Notes: generated by a model not told the origin, from the sequence alone. A DNA stretch of 64,000 nucleotides from Pseudomonas viridiflava (GCF_900573885.1 NZ_UPSE01000453.1:1-64000); one strand, 5' to 3'. Positions 36,029-45,446 are shown, counted from the stretch's first letter. Numbers and translations: made by a program.

Positions 36029-37555
36029 ATGCGCTCTCTTACCCTGCATCTGAAAGTCCTGATCGCCATTCTGGTGACCTTGGGCGTTCTGATTACGGCC
36101 TACCAGATTTTCGTCGTTGGCATCCCGATTACCGAGGATGAAACCGACGATCTGTGGAACATCGATGCCAAGGTCGAATTCCAGGCCACACCGAAAAACC
36201 CGGTGAAGGTGCAAATGTTCGTGCCGCCGCTCGGGCAGGATTATGTGAGCCTCAACGAGAGCTTCATCTCCAACAACTATGGGGTGAGCATCAACCGCGT
36301 CGACGGCAACCGTAAGGTCACCTGGTCGGCCCGTCGTGTCAGTGGCAACCAGACCCTCTACTACCGCCTGGTACTGACCAAGCGCTACAGCGGTGAAAAA
36401 CCGAAAGCCAAGGGTCCGATTTTCCGCGACAGCATTGCCGTGGAAGGCGCCGAGAAAATTGCGGCCGAAGCCTTGATGGCGCCGATTCGCCAACACTCGG
36501 CCGACATCGAAACGTTCATCAGCGAAACCATCAAGCGGGTCAACAACGCCAACGACGACAACGTCAAACTGCTGCTGGCAGGCGACCCGTCGACACCGAA
36601 CAAAGCCAAAACCATCGAACTGCTGCTTTCCATCGCCCACGTGCCGATGGAGCGCGTGCACACCATTCGCCTGGTGGCTGATCAACCGCAAACCCCGGAG
36701 CTGTGGCTGCGCAGTTTCAATGGTCAGGACTGGTTGTACTTCAGCCCCGAAACCGGCGAACAAGGCCTGCCGGCAGACCGCCTGGTGTGGTGGACCGGGG
36801 ACGAAAACCTGGTGAGCATCGAAGGCGGCAAGAAGCTACAAGTGCGTTTCAGCCTGAACAACAGCCAGATGAACGCCATTCGCCTGGCCAAGCTGACCGA
36901 CGAAAACACCGACGCCGACTTCCTCGAATATTCGTTGTACGGCCTGCCGCTGCAAACCCAGCAGACGTTCATGATCATGGTAATGATCCCGATCGGCGTA
37001 CTGGTCATTCTGGTGCTGCGCAACCTTATCGGCCTGCAGACCCTGGGTACGTTCACGCCGGTACTCATCGCCCTCGCCTTCCGCGAAATGCAACTGGGCT
37101 ACGGCATTGCGCTGTTCACCATCATTACCGCGCTGGGCCTGTCGCTACGCTCGTATCTGGAACACCTGAAACTGCAAATGCTGCCGCGGTTGTCGGTGGT
37201 GCTGACGTTTGTGGTGGTGCTGATCGCGACCATCAGCTTGCTGAGCCACAAGCTCGGCCTGGAACGCGGCCTTTCCGTGGCGCTGTTCCCGATGGTGATT
37301 CTGACCATGACCATCGAACGCCTGTCGATCACCTGGGAAGAACGTGGCGGCGGCCATGCCATGAAAGTGGCCATCGGCACGCTGTTCGCAGCCTCGCTGG
37401 CGCACTTGCTGATGACCGTGCCGGAGCTGTCGTACTTCGTCTTCACCTTCCCGGCTGTGCTGCTGATTCTGGTGGGCTTCATGTTGGCCATGGGTCGTTA
37501 TCGCGGCTATCGCCTGACCGAGCTGTTCCGCTTCAAAGCCTTTCTGAAGGACTGA
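36029..37555 (+). CDS. Inactive transglutaminase-like, seven-TM family membrane protein
   Basis: This is a 508-residue protein. One N-terminal membrane helix (about residues 8-28, LKVLIAILVTLGVLI) leads to a large periplasmic domain (about 35-310) of the inactive transglutaminase type. A C-terminal block of about six to seven hydrophobic helices follows (about 315-495, including MIMVMIPIGVLVILVLRNL and LLILVGFMLAMGRY). ATG 36029 follows a GACAGG site; an in-frame TTG at 36005 is less likely. The stop and the next ATG are three bases apart. The family usually accompanies a RimB-like protease and a glutamate-ligase-like protein; the function is not settled. Confidence 0.82.
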   Translation: MRSLTLHLKVLIAILVTLGVLITAYQIFVVGIPITEDETDDLWNIDAKVEFQATPKNPVKVQMFVPPLGQDYVSLNESFISNNYGVSINRVDGNRKVTWSARRVSGNQTLYYRLVLTKRYSGEKPKAKGPIFRDSIAVEGAEKIAAEALMAPIRQHSADIETFISETIKRVNNANDDNVKLLLAGDPSTPNKAKTIELLLSIAHVPMERVHTIRLVADQPQTPELWLRSFNGQDWLYFSPETGEQGLPADRLVWWTGDENLVSIEGGKKLQVRFSLNNSQMNAIRLAKLTDENTDADFLEYSLYGLPLQTQQTFMIMVMIPIGVLVILVLRNLIGLQTLGTFTPVLIALAFREMQLGYGIALFTIITALGLSLRSYLEHLKLQMLPRLSVVLTFVVVLIATISLLSHKLGLERGLSVALFPMVILTMTIERLSITWEERGGGHAMKVAIGTLFAASLAHLLMTVPELSYFVFTFPAVLLILVGFMLAMGRYRGYRLTELFRFKAFLKD

Positions 37556-37558
37556 GCC

Positions 37559-38545
37559 ATGTTCGGCATGATCAAAACGTGGAAGGCCTTGCAAGCCAAA
37601 GGCATCATGGGCATCAACCGGCGCAACGCGGACTACGTGCTCAAGTACAACAAGCGGCACCTGTACCCGATTGTGGATGACAAGATCATCACCAAAGAGC
37701 GCGCGATTCTGGCTGGCATTCATGTGCCGGAAATGTACGGCATCATCGAAACCGAAAAGCAGATCGACAAGCTGCCGGAAATCATCGGCGACCGTCCCGA
37801 CTTCGTCATCAAGCCCGCCCAGGGCGCAGGCGGCGACGGCATTCTGGTAATCGCCGACCGCTTCGAAGACCGCTACCGCACGGTGTCCGGCAAGATCGTC
37901 AGCCACGAAGAGCTGGAGCATCAGATCTCCAGCATCCTCACCGGCCTGTACTCACTGGGCGGCCACCGCGACCGCGCACTGATTGAATACCGCGTGACGC
38001 CGGACCAGATCTTCAAAAGCATCAGCTACGAAGGCGTGCCGGACATCCGCATCATTGTGCTCATGGGCTACCCGGTAATGGCCATGCTGCGTTTGCCAAC
38101 CCGCCAGTCCGGCGGCAAGGCCAACCTGCACCAGGGCGCCATCGGCGTCGGCGTCGACCTTGCCACCGGTGTGACCCTGCGCGGCACCTGGCTGAACAAC
38201 AAAATCAGCAAACACCCCGACACCACCAATGCCGTTGATGGCGTGCAACTGCCCAACTGGGACGGTTTCATGAAACTGGCCGCTGGTTGCTACGAACTGT
38301 GCGGGCTGGGCTACATCGGCGTGGACATGGTGCTTGACCAGGAAAAAGGCCCGCTGATTCTGGAACTCAACGCCCGCCCCGGCCTGAACATCCAGATCGC
38401 CAACGACTGCGGCCTCACCCACCGTGCCCATGCGGTAGAAGCGCGGATCGAAGAGCTGGTCGCGCTGGGCGTAGTGGAAAACGCGGAAGATCGCGTGAAG
38501 TTTTCCCAGAGCCTGTTTGGCAACGTGCATCGGCCAGAAATTTGA
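37559..38545 (+). CDS. Alpha-L-glutamate-ligase-like ATP-grasp protein
   Basis: This 328-residue cytosolic ATP-grasp enzyme is related to RimK. The ATP-binding segment FVIKPAQGAGGDGILVI (about residues 80-96), the middle RIIVLMGYPVMAMLRLPT and the metal-binding end ILELNARPGLNIQIAN (about 263-278) are clear. RimK-type enzymes add amino acids, often glutamate, to peptide or protein ends. It lies three bases after the transglutaminase-like gene, and a terminator follows. The acceptor substrate is unknown. Confidence 0.85.
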   Translation: MFGMIKTWKALQAKGIMGINRRNADYVLKYNKRHLYPIVDDKIITKERAILAGIHVPEMYGIIETEKQIDKLPEIIGDRPDFVIKPAQGAGGDGILVIADRFEDRYRTVSGKIVSHEELEHQISSILTGLYSLGGHRDRALIEYRVTPDQIFKSISYEGVPDIRIIVLMGYPVMAMLRLPTRQSGGKANLHQGAIGVGVDLATGVTLRGTWLNNKISKHPDTTNAVDGVQLPNWDGFMKLAAGCYELCGLGYIGVDMVLDQEKGPLILELNARPGLNIQIANDCGLTHRAHAVEARIEELVALGVVENAEDRVKFSQSLFGNVHRPEI

Positions 38546-38561
38546 TGGGTTCGTAGCACTG

Positions 38562-38590
38562 AAAAGCCCGGCCAATGCCGGGCTTTTTTA
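38562..38590 (+). terminator. Terminator of the ATP-grasp operon
   Basis: AAAAGCCCGGC-CAAT-GCCGGGCTTTTTTA has a seven-base GC stem with a clean T run, 17 bases after the stop. Confidence 0.9.
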
Positions 38591-38650
38591 TTGGCCAATC
38601 CACAGAGCCATTTCCACCAGACAAAATGACTTTTATCGCCAACCGCCGAC

Positions 38651-38752
38651 CTGTAGGAGCGGCTGGGCGGCATCCCGATTAGCCGCGATTGGCCGGGCCT
38701 GAAAACGCATTGCCTCCCACCATCGCATCGCGGCTAAAGCCGCTCCCACAGG
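38651..38752. repeat. REP palindromes in the 38546-38894 spacer
   Basis: CTGTAGGAGCGGCTGGGCGG at one end and CATCGCGGCTAAAGCCGCTC plus CCACAGG at the other form the inverted pair typical of Pseudomonas REP sequences. The rest of this 349-base gap holds a terminator (38562-38590) and nothing gene-like. Confidence 0.8.
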
Positions 38753-38894
38753 TAGCATTTCCACCAGACAAAAAAATGCCCAACAGAACAAGGGGAGCGT
38801 CTGTCGGGCGGATACACGCAGGAGCGGGCGTGTGAAGCAGGAGCATTAACCAACCGGGGCGCCGCTCCAGCCGAGCGGGCGCCTCGTCAAACCA

Positions 38895-39494
38895 TCACGC
38901 CACTTGCGCCAGCTGCGCTTTGGCCTGATTCAAACCTTTTTCCATAAATTCACCGCCCAGGTTCAGGCCTTCGGCGTGAATGAAACTGACGTCGTGAATG
39001 CCGACAAAGCCCAGCGCCTGGCGCAGGTAGGGTTCCTGATGATCCAGGCTGCTGCCCGCATAGATACCGCCACGGGATGTCAGCACAAAGGCGCGCTTGC
39101 CGGTCAGCAGACCCTGCGGGCCGGTTTCGGTGTATTTGAAGGTGACGCCGGCACGCAGTACGTGGTCGAGCCAGGATTTCAGCGTGCTGGGAATGGTGAA
39201 GTTGTACATCGGCGCGGCAAGCACCAGCACGTCTGCGACCAGCAGCTCATCGGTGAGGGTGTTGGAGCGAACGAGGGCGGCTTTTTCCGCGTCGCTCTGC
39301 TGGTCGGCGGGCGTCATCCAGCCACCGAGCAGGTTCATGTCCAGGTGCGGCACCTGGTCGACGGCGAGGTCACGAACGGTGATGGTGTCGCCTGGGTGAG
39401 CGGCCTGCCACTGGGCGATGAATTGCGCGGTGAGCTCGCGGGAAATGGAGCCCTGGGTGCGAGCGCTGCTTTCGATAACCAAAACCTGAGACAT
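38895..39494 (-). CDS. azoR: FMN-dependent NADH-azoreductase
   Basis: This 199-residue flavodoxin-like quinone/azo reductase uses FMN and NADH. The start is at MSQVLVIESSARTQGS, whose SSART/S-type loop binds the FMN phosphate. The LVLAAPMYNFTIPSTLKSWL segment (about residues 88-107) and LTSRGGIYAG are characteristic. A nine-codon extension to 39521 is unlikely. A LysR regulator nearby (40006) may control it. Confidence 0.92.
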   Translation of the reverse strand: MSQVLVIESSARTQGSISRELTAQFIAQWQAAHPGDTITVRDLAVDQVPHLDMNLLGGWMTPADQQSDAEKAALVRSNTLTDELLVADVLVLAAPMYNFTIPSTLKSWLDHVLRAGVTFKYTETGPQGLLTGKRAFVLTSRGGIYAGSSLDHQEPYLRQALGFVGIHDVSFIHAEGLNLGGEFMEKGLNQAKAQLAQVA

Positions 39495-39627
39495 GGGACC
39501 TGCTCCATCTGCGTTGTGCATGTGATGGAGCTAGACTAGCGCCGCATAAATCGATAAAAAAGCGTAAATATCCGCTTCAACCTATCGATTTATTTGATTT
39601 ATCGAAGGATTAATCCTAGGCTCTGGG

Positions 39628-39957
39628 TTATACCGGCTTGCAGGTGACCTTGATGCGCATTTTGATCACTTGCGAGGTAAACCGCCCGGTCAGCAGGGCG
39701 TCTTTGCCCGGCTGCAGCGTGACCTTGCGGCTGCGGGGCGCTTCCGGGCCATTGCGAAACACCGCCGTGCATTCGGCAGCAGCCCGCCCGTAGTTATAGA
39801 GCTGCACCGCGCCCATGTTGAAATCGACCTCCTGGGTCGAGGCCGATACTTCGGCTCCGTTCAGCATCTTCTCCAACTCAATGGGAAACGCGAACGCACT
39901 CACGGGCAGGGCACTCAAGGGCAGCGCAGCAAAGGCAATACACAACAACTTATTCAT
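39628..39957 (-). CDS. Small periplasmic protein of unknown function
   Basis: This 109-residue protein has a signal peptide (about residues 1-23, LLCIAFAALPLSALPVSAFA). The mature part contains two cysteines (in AAECTAVF and the terminal VTCKPV) that could form a disulfide, and a beta-rich pattern. I do not recognise a named family. It starts divergently from the LysR gene, 48 bases away. Confidence 0.7.
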   Translation of the reverse strand: MNKLLCIAFAALPLSALPVSAFAFPIELEKMLNGAEVSASTQEVDFNMGAVQLYNYGRAAAECTAVFRNGPEAPRSRKVTLQPGKDALLTGRFTSQVIKMRIKVTCKPV

Positions 39958-40005
39958 CAGCTGGTCTCCGGCAGGGAGCACAGCTTAGGACAAGAGGATG
40001 CGAGG

Positions 40006-40932
40006 ATGAAAGCGCCCCGGGTAACCCTGGATCAATGGCGAACGCTGCAGGCGGTTGTCGACCATGGCGGTTTCGCCCAGGCGGCCGAAGCGTTGCACCG
40101 CTCGCAGTCATCGGTGAGCTACACCGTGGCGCGCATGCAGGAGCAACTCGGCGTGCCGTTGCTGCGAATCGACGGGCGCAAAGCCGTGCTCACCGAAGCC
40201 GGCGATGTCTTGCTGCGTCGCTCACGCCAGTTGGTGAAAAACGCCAGCCAGCTGGAAGACCTCGCCCACCATATGGAACAGGGCTGGGAAGCCGAAGTGC
40301 GTCTGGTTGTGGATGCCGCCTACCCCACCGCCCGCCTGGTGCGTGCCCTTACGGCCTTTATGCCGCAGAGCCGTGGCTGCCGGGTACGGCTTCGCGAAGA
40401 AGTGTTGTCCGGCGTGGAAGAAGTGCTGAAAGACGGCATCGCCGACCTGGCCATCTGCGGCTTCAACGTGCCGGGTTTTCTCGGCTCGGAAATGAACCCG
40501 GTGGAGTTCGTTGCCGTCGCCCATCCCGAACATGCCCTGCACCGCCTGCAACGCGAAATCACCTTTCAGGATCTCGAATCGCACATGCAGGTGGTGATCC
40601 GCGACTCGGGCCGACAGCAGCCAAAAGACGTCGGCTGGCTCGGTGCCGAGCAGCGCTGGACCCTCGGCAGTCTCGCCACCGCCGCCACCTTTGTCGCCAG
40701 CGGGCTGGGTTTCGCCTGGTTGCCGCGGCACCTGATCGAACGCGAACTGCGTGAAGGCGTGCTTAAAGAGTTGCCGCTGGACCGGGGCGGCAGCCGTCAT
40801 CCGACGTTCTTCCTCTATACCAATAAAGACAAACCACTGGGCCCGGCCACGCAGATTCTCATCGAGCTGCTGCGCAACTTCGACGCCGCACCGCTGGACG
40901 CCCCGTTCGCCGCACCCGCCATGCTCAACTGA
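40006..40932 (+). CDS. LysR-family transcriptional regulator
   Basis: This 308-residue regulator has an N-terminal winged helix-turn-helix (about residues 6-66, with FAQAAEALHRSQSSVSYTVARM) and a periplasmic-binding-like effector domain (about 90-295). The ATG at 40006 follows GCGAGG; an upstream frame from 39670 lies antisense to the small periplasmic gene. The likely targets are the divergent gene at 39628 and azoR beyond it. The effector is unknown. Confidence 0.92.
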   Translation: MKAPRVTLDQWRTLQAVVDHGGFAQAAEALHRSQSSVSYTVARMQEQLGVPLLRIDGRKAVLTEAGDVLLRRSRQLVKNASQLEDLAHHMEQGWEAEVRLVVDAAYPTARLVRALTAFMPQSRGCRVRLREEVLSGVEEVLKDGIADLAICGFNVPGFLGSEMNPVEFVAVAHPEHALHRLQREITFQDLESHMQVVIRDSGRQQPKDVGWLGAEQRWTLGSLATAATFVASGLGFAWLPRHLIERELREGVLKELPLDRGGSRHPTFFLYTNKDKPLGPATQILIELLRNFDAAPLDAPFAAPAMLN

Positions 40933-40962
40933 CCCGCAGCAGCGCCAGCCAGGAGGCCCACC

Positions 40963-41751
40963 ATGCCGTACTTCGATCACGACGATTGTCAGCTGCACTA
41001 CGAGGAATACGGCGCCGGCGCGCCCCTGGTGCTGGTACACGGCCTGGGCTCCAGCACGCTGGATTGGGAATACCAGACGCCGGTGCTGAGCAAGCACTAC
41101 CGCGTCATCAGCCTCGACGTACGCGGTCACGGCCGCTCCGACAAACCGCGCGAGGCCTACAGCATCAGCGGCTTTGCCGAAGACGTGGCGGCATTGATCG
41201 AACACCTGAATTTGCCGCCGGTGCACCTGGTGGGCATTTCCATGGGCGGCATGATCGGTTTCCAGGTGGGCGTGGATTACCCGCACCTGCTGAAAAGTCT
41301 GACCATCGTTAACAGCGGTCCGGAAGTAAAAGTCAAAACGCCGAAAGATGCGCTGATGGTGGCGCAACGCTGGACGTTATCGCGCCTGCTCAGCCTGGAA
41401 GTGATTGGCAAAAAGCTCGGCGGCTCGCTGTTTCCCAAACCGGAACAGGTTGAGCTGCGCCTGAAGATTGAACGGCGCTGGCCCATGAATGACAAACGCG
41501 CCTACCTCGCCAGTCTGGACGCCATTATCGGCTGGGGCGTGCGGGAACGACTGGCGCGCATAACCTGTCCTACGCTGGTGGTTACGGCCGACCACGACTA
41601 CACCCCGGTTGCCAGCAAACAGGCCTACGTGGATGAGCTGCCCAACGCCCGGCTGCTGGTGGTCGAAGATTCACGTCACGCCACACCCATGGACCAACCC
41701 GAGTTCTTCAATGCCCAATTGTTGGCATTCCTCGCCGAGGCGGACCGTTAA
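40963..41751 (+). CDS. Alpha/beta hydrolase
   Basis: This 262-residue alpha/beta hydrolase has oxyanion-hole motif VLVHGLGSSTLDW, DVRGHGRSD, nucleophile elbow GISMGGMIG (Ser about residue 93), the acid in VTADHDYTP, and the catalytic His in EDSRHATPMD. It resembles 3-oxoadipate enol-lactonase and esterase relatives, but context does not point to aromatic catabolism. It follows the LysR gene by 30 bases and may be co-transcribed. Confidence 0.9.
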   Translation: MPYFDHDDCQLHYEEYGAGAPLVLVHGLGSSTLDWEYQTPVLSKHYRVISLDVRGHGRSDKPREAYSISGFAEDVAALIEHLNLPPVHLVGISMGGMIGFQVGVDYPHLLKSLTIVNSGPEVKVKTPKDALMVAQRWTLSRLLSLEVIGKKLGGSLFPKPEQVELRLKIERRWPMNDKRAYLASLDAIIGWGVRERLARITCPTLVVTADHDYTPVASKQAYVDELPNARLLVVEDSRHATPMDQPEFFNAQLLAFLAEADR

Positions 41752-41809
41752 ACTGCCCGGCTACATCTGATGTTCCACACCAATAAATAGTCCAGACAAG
41801 GTCTTCGCC

Positions 41810-42370
41810 ATGTTGAAAAAAGCCACCCTCCTCGCCTCCGTCCTGTTCGCCAGCCACCTGTTCGCCGCCAACGTCCAGGCCGGCACCCATGTGTTGCTGA
41901 CCACCAGCCTCGGCGACATCGAAATCGAACTGGAAGATCAGAAAGCGCCGATCAGCACCGCCAACTTCCTGGCCTATGTCGACAAGGGCTTCTACAGCAA
42001 AACCATTTTCCACCGCGTAATTCCGGGCTTCATGGTTCAGGGCGGTGGCTTCGACACCGACATGCGCCAGAAGAACACCGAGTCGCCGATCAAGAACGAA
42101 GCCGACAACGGCCTGCACAACGTACGCGGCACGCTGGCAATGGCCCGTACCGGCGTTGTCGATTCGGCCACCAGCCAGTTCTTCATCAACCAGAAAGACA
42201 ATGCCTTTCTCGATCACGGCGGTCGCGATTTCGGTTATGCCGTATTCGGCAAAGTAGTCAAAGGCATGGATATCGTCGACAAGATTGCCCAGGTACCCAC
42301 CGGCCGTTACGCCGGCATGAGCGATGTGCCCAACACGCCTGTGCTGATTCTCGCCGCCAAACGCCTGTAA
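41810..42370 (+). CDS. ppiA: Periplasmic peptidyl-prolyl isomerase, cyclophilin type
   Basis: This 186-residue cyclophilin has an N-terminal signal peptide (about residues 1-25, [19 protein letters not shown]). The catalytic signature [14 protein letters not shown] (Arg in HRV) and [12 protein letters not shown] are intact. The short bacterial loop form matches PpiA. It speeds proline isomerisation during periplasmic protein folding. A single gene ended by a hairpin. Confidence 0.93.
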   Translation: MLKKATLLASVLFASHLFAANVQAGTHVLLTTSLGDIEIELEDQKAPISTANFLAYVDKGFYSKTIFHRVIPGFMVQGGGFDTDMRQKNTESPIKNEADNGLHNVRGTLAMARTGVVDSATSQFFINQKDNAFLDHGGRDFGYAVFGKVVKGMDIVDKIAQVPTGRYAGMSDVPNTPVLILAAKRL

Positions 42371-42433
42371 CGTTCGCCCGCAACGGCGAACGTGAAAGCG
42401 TAGCGAGCGAACAGCAGGCAACACGAAAGCAAA

Positions 42434-42466
42434 CGGAAAACGAGCAGCTGGCGTTTTCCGCTTTGT
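42434..42466 (+). terminator. Terminator after ppiA
   Basis: CGGAAAACG and CGTTTTCCG form a nine-base stem with a nine-base loop, followed by CTTTGTTTT. An additional hairpin GTTCGCC/GGCGAAC lies right after the stop codon. Confidence 0.65.
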
Positions 42467-42514
42467 TTTCAAGCGCCGCCTAACCGAGCGCCAAAGCTTT
42501 CCAAGAGGTCCACG

Positions 42515-44344
42515 ATGTTTCGCCGTTTCGAGCAATTGATCGACATTTTCCGCCCCGCCCCCAGCGAGGCACCGCCCACGGATGTGTGGCGTTTCTACCT
42601 GTACTTCCTGCGCCAGGCATGGCCCAGCTTTCTGGCCCTGATGGTCGTGGGCCTGATCGTGGCGCTGATCGAAGTGGCGCTGTTCAGTTTTCTCGGCGAC
42701 ATCGTCGACTGGGCGCAAAGCACGCCCCCGGCCCAATTCTTCGAGCAACACGGCACCGCGCTCATGTGGATGGCCGCCGTCACCTTGTTGCTACGCCCCG
42801 TATTCAATGGCCTGCATGGCCTGCTGGTGCACCAGACCATCAGCCCCAGCCTCACCAACCTGATTCGCTGGCAAAACCACAGCTACGTGCTCAAGCAAAG
42901 CCTGGGGTTTTTCCAGAACGACTTCGCCGGGCGCATCGCCCAGCGCATCATGCAAACCGGCAACTCCCTGCGCGACTCTGCCGTGCAGGCCGTGGACGCG
43001 CTGTGGCATGTGCTCATCTACGCCATCAGCAGCCTGGTGCTGTTTGCCGAAGCGGACTGGCGGCTGATGCTGCCGCTGCTGGCGTGGATCGTCTGCTACA
43101 TCGGCTCGCTGGTGTACTTCGTGCCGCGCGTAAAAGCGCGCTCGGTGATCGCCTCCGAATCGCGCTCCAAACTCATGGGGCGCATCGTCGACGGCTACAC
43201 CAATATCGCCACGCTAAAACTGTTCGCCCACACCAATTTCGAGCAGAACTACGCCCGCGAAGCCCTGCACGAACAGAACGTCACCACGCAACTGGCCGGC
43301 CGCGTGGTCACGGTGATGGATGCCGTAATCACCGCCATGAACGGCGCACTGATCGTCGGCACCACCGGGCTGGCGTTATGGCTGTGGAGCCAGGGGCTGA
43401 TCACCGTCGGCGCCATCGCGCTGGCGACCGGTCTGGTGATTCGGCTGATCAATATGTCGGGCTGGATCATGTGGGTGGTCACCGGCATTTTCGAAAACAT
43501 CGGCACCGTGCAGGACGGCATGCAGACCATCGCCCAACCGCGCAAGGTGCTGGACCGCCCCGAAGCGCCGCGCCTGCAAGTGCCGCAGGGTGCGGTGAGC
43601 ATGCGTAACGTCAGCTTTCACTATGGCAAAGGCGCCGGCGTGATTGGCGGGCTCGACCTGGAGATTGGCGCGGGCGAGAAGATTGGTCTGATCGGGCCAT
43701 CGGGCGCCGGCAAGTCCACCCTGGTGAACTTGTTGCTGCGCCTATATGACCTCGAAGGCGGCGAGATTCTTATCGACGGTCAGAACATCGCCCACGTCGC
43801 CCAGGAAACCTTGCGCGAACGTATCGGCATGGTCACCCAGGACACCTCGCTGCTACACCGCTCCATCCGCGACAATTTGCTTTATGGCAAACCCGACGCC
43901 ACCGACGCCGAGCTGTGGGAAGCGGTGCGCAAAGCGCGGGCCAGCGAGTTTATTCCCGAACTGTCCGACGCCCAGGGTCGTCTCGGCTTTGACGCCCATG
44001 TTGGCGAGCGTGGCGTGAAGCTGTCGGGCGGCCAGCGCCAACGCATCGCCATCGCCCGCGTGCTGCTCAAAGACGCGCCGATTCTGATCCTCGACGAAGC
44101 CACCTCGGCGCTGGACTCCGAAGTGGAAGCCGCCATTCAGGAAAGCCTCGACAGCCTGATGCAAGGCAAAACCGTCATCGCCATCGCCCACCGGCTTTCC
44201 ACCATTGCGCGTATGGACCGCCTGGTCGTGCTGGACAAAGGGCGAATTGCCGAAAGCGGTACGCACCAGCAACTGTTGGCCCAGAAAGGCTTGTACGCAC
44301 GGTTGTGGCATCACCAGACCGGTGGGTTCGTCGGTATCGATTGA
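42515..44344 (+). CDS. ABC exporter, fused membrane and ATPase domains
   Basis: This 609-residue ABC half-transporter works as a dimer. The N-terminal part (about residues 40-330) has six transmembrane helices, and the ATPase domain (about 360-600) carries Walker A GPSGAGKST (about 394-402), the signature LSGGQRQR (about 503-510), Walker B ILILDEATSALDS and the switch AHRLS. It resembles MsbA/multidrug-type exporters. The substrate is unknown. It is a stand-alone gene with an AAGAGG ribosome site; GAAACCCAT/ATGGGTTTC arms just past the stop may be its terminator. Confidence 0.93.
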   Translation: MFRRFEQLIDIFRPAPSEAPPTDVWRFYLYFLRQAWPSFLALMVVGLIVALIEVALFSFLGDIVDWAQSTPPAQFFEQHGTALMWMAAVTLLLRPVFNGLHGLLVHQTISPSLTNLIRWQNHSYVLKQSLGFFQNDFAGRIAQRIMQTGNSLRDSAVQAVDALWHVLIYAISSLVLFAEADWRLMLPLLAWIVCYIGSLVYFVPRVKARSVIASESRSKLMGRIVDGYTNIATLKLFAHTNFEQNYAREALHEQNVTTQLAGRVVTVMDAVITAMNGALIVGTTGLALWLWSQGLITVGAIALATGLVIRLINMSGWIMWVVTGIFENIGTVQDGMQTIAQPRKVLDRPEAPRLQVPQGAVSMRNVSFHYGKGAGVIGGLDLEIGAGEKIGLIGPSGAGKSTLVNLLLRLYDLEGGEILIDGQNIAHVAQETLRERIGMVTQDTSLLHRSIRDNLLYGKPDATDAELWEAVRKARASEFIPELSDAQGRLGFDAHVGERGVKLSGGQRQRIAIARVLLKDAPILILDEATSALDSEVEAAIQESLDSLMQGKTVIAIAHRLSTIARMDRLVVLDKGRIAESGTHQQLLAQKGLYARLWHHQTGGFVGID

Positions 44345-44551
44345 ACCCTTGGCGCCTGAGGCGAAGCCGAAACCCATGGTCAGGCGAATTGATGGGTTTC
44401 GCTTACAGCTCTATCGGTTATAGGGCGGGCATTTAGATAGCCTGCTAACAATATCGATATCAGTGATCCGCACTACAACCACCATCGATTTCTCCCGCCG
44501 CTGCGCAACTGGTCAGATAGCCACACCAACCCGCTATCGAGAACCGCCATC

Positions 44552-44827
44552 ATGAAAACCGCTGCAATTGCCGCTCTTGTCCTGGTCGCTACTGCGCCCT
44601 TCGCTTTCGCCCAAAGCTCGCTGCACGACAACGCCAAAACCGGCGCTGATATTCCTGCCGTCGAATACCAATACGGCATGCAACTGGACGTGAAAAAAGT
44701 GCTGTCGCTGACTGACGTATCCAACGTGGCTGGCGTAGTACCAGTGACGATGGTTTACGAAGACAGCCAAGGCCACGTGCGCAAAGTGAGCTACGTGGAA
44801 CTCGGCGGCGCCGATGATCACAGCTAA
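44552..44827 (+). CDS. DUF2790 secreted small protein (copy 1)
   Basis: This 91-residue protein has a signal peptide (about residues 1-20, IAALVLVATAPFAFAQ). The mature domain has the DUF2790 pattern, VEYQYGMQLDVKKVLSLTD and VPVTMVYEDSQGHVRKVSY, known mainly from Pseudomonas. It is paralogous to 45075-45341. The function is unknown; some relatives are secreted and metal- or stress-induced. Confidence 0.85.
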   Translation: MKTAAIAALVLVATAPFAFAQSSLHDNAKTGADIPAVEYQYGMQLDVKKVLSLTDVSNVAGVVPVTMVYEDSQGHVRKVSYVELGGADDHS

Positions 44828-45074
44828 ACGCCCTGTCGTTGCTCGTCTCGACCGCCAAACGAGACGAGCAATGCGGAGCAAAGGCTCAAACTCGGGCTTA
44901 TACGACGAAAGATAGCTTGCTTCCTATCAGCAATGATCCTAGTCTCGAACCGCGACAACATGTCGCACCCAAACCACGGAAATACCGAAAGCCACAATCC
45001 AAGCCTTCCATGCATTAACAGGAGGTTTCAGTTGCCGCTTTCATTCGACCCACCACCGTTGAGGAAAGACCATC

Positions 45075-45341
45075 ATGAAAATAGCGTCTCTGGTTACTGC
45101 CGTTCTCTCCGGGTTTGCCCCGAGTGTTTTTGCCGATGACCTTAACCCCACTCCCGGTGCCGGCCTGCCGACCGAGAAATACCACTACGGGATGAAGGTC
45201 GATGTTGCCAAGGTTCTGCACCGTACCGACAACTCCGGCAAAACCGGGGTCGTGCCCGTCATCGTGGTGTACGAAGACAGCCTAGGCGAAGTGCACAAAC
45301 TGAAGTACCAGGAATGGGGCGGCCGCGCGCAAAACAGCTGA
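45075..45341 (+). CDS. DUF2790 secreted small protein (copy 2)
   Basis: This 88-residue paralogue of the preceding gene has signal peptide LVTAVLSGFAPSVFA, then YHYGMKVDVAKVLHRTDNSG and VPVIVVYEDSLGEVHKLKY. The two copies keep the same YGM.-DV.KVL core but differ widely elsewhere, so the duplication is old. The 247 bases between them hold no other gene; a GAGGAAAG site precedes this ATG. Confidence 0.85.
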   Translation: MKIASLVTAVLSGFAPSVFADDLNPTPGAGLPTEKYHYGMKVDVAKVLHRTDNSGKTGVVPVIVVYEDSLGEVHKLKYQEWGGRAQNS

Positions 45342-45352
45342 GCTCGCCGACA

Positions 45353-45446
45353 CGCAGGATGGGTAGAGGCGCAGCCGAAGCCCATCAATACGTTATTGGC
45401 TGCGAAACAATGGGCTTCGTCGCAGCGCTCCGCTATCTATCCTGCG
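45353..45446. repeat. GCAGGATGGGT inverted repeat overlapping a gene end
   Basis: CGCAGGATGGGTAGAGGCGC followed by AGCCGAAGCCCAT (45353-45385) and ATGGGCTTCG followed by CTATCTATCCTGCG (45410-45446) form imperfect inverted arms of the same style as the GTAGGTTGGGTT element. The right arm includes the last codons and stop of the acyltransferase gene at 45433. Confidence 0.65.
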
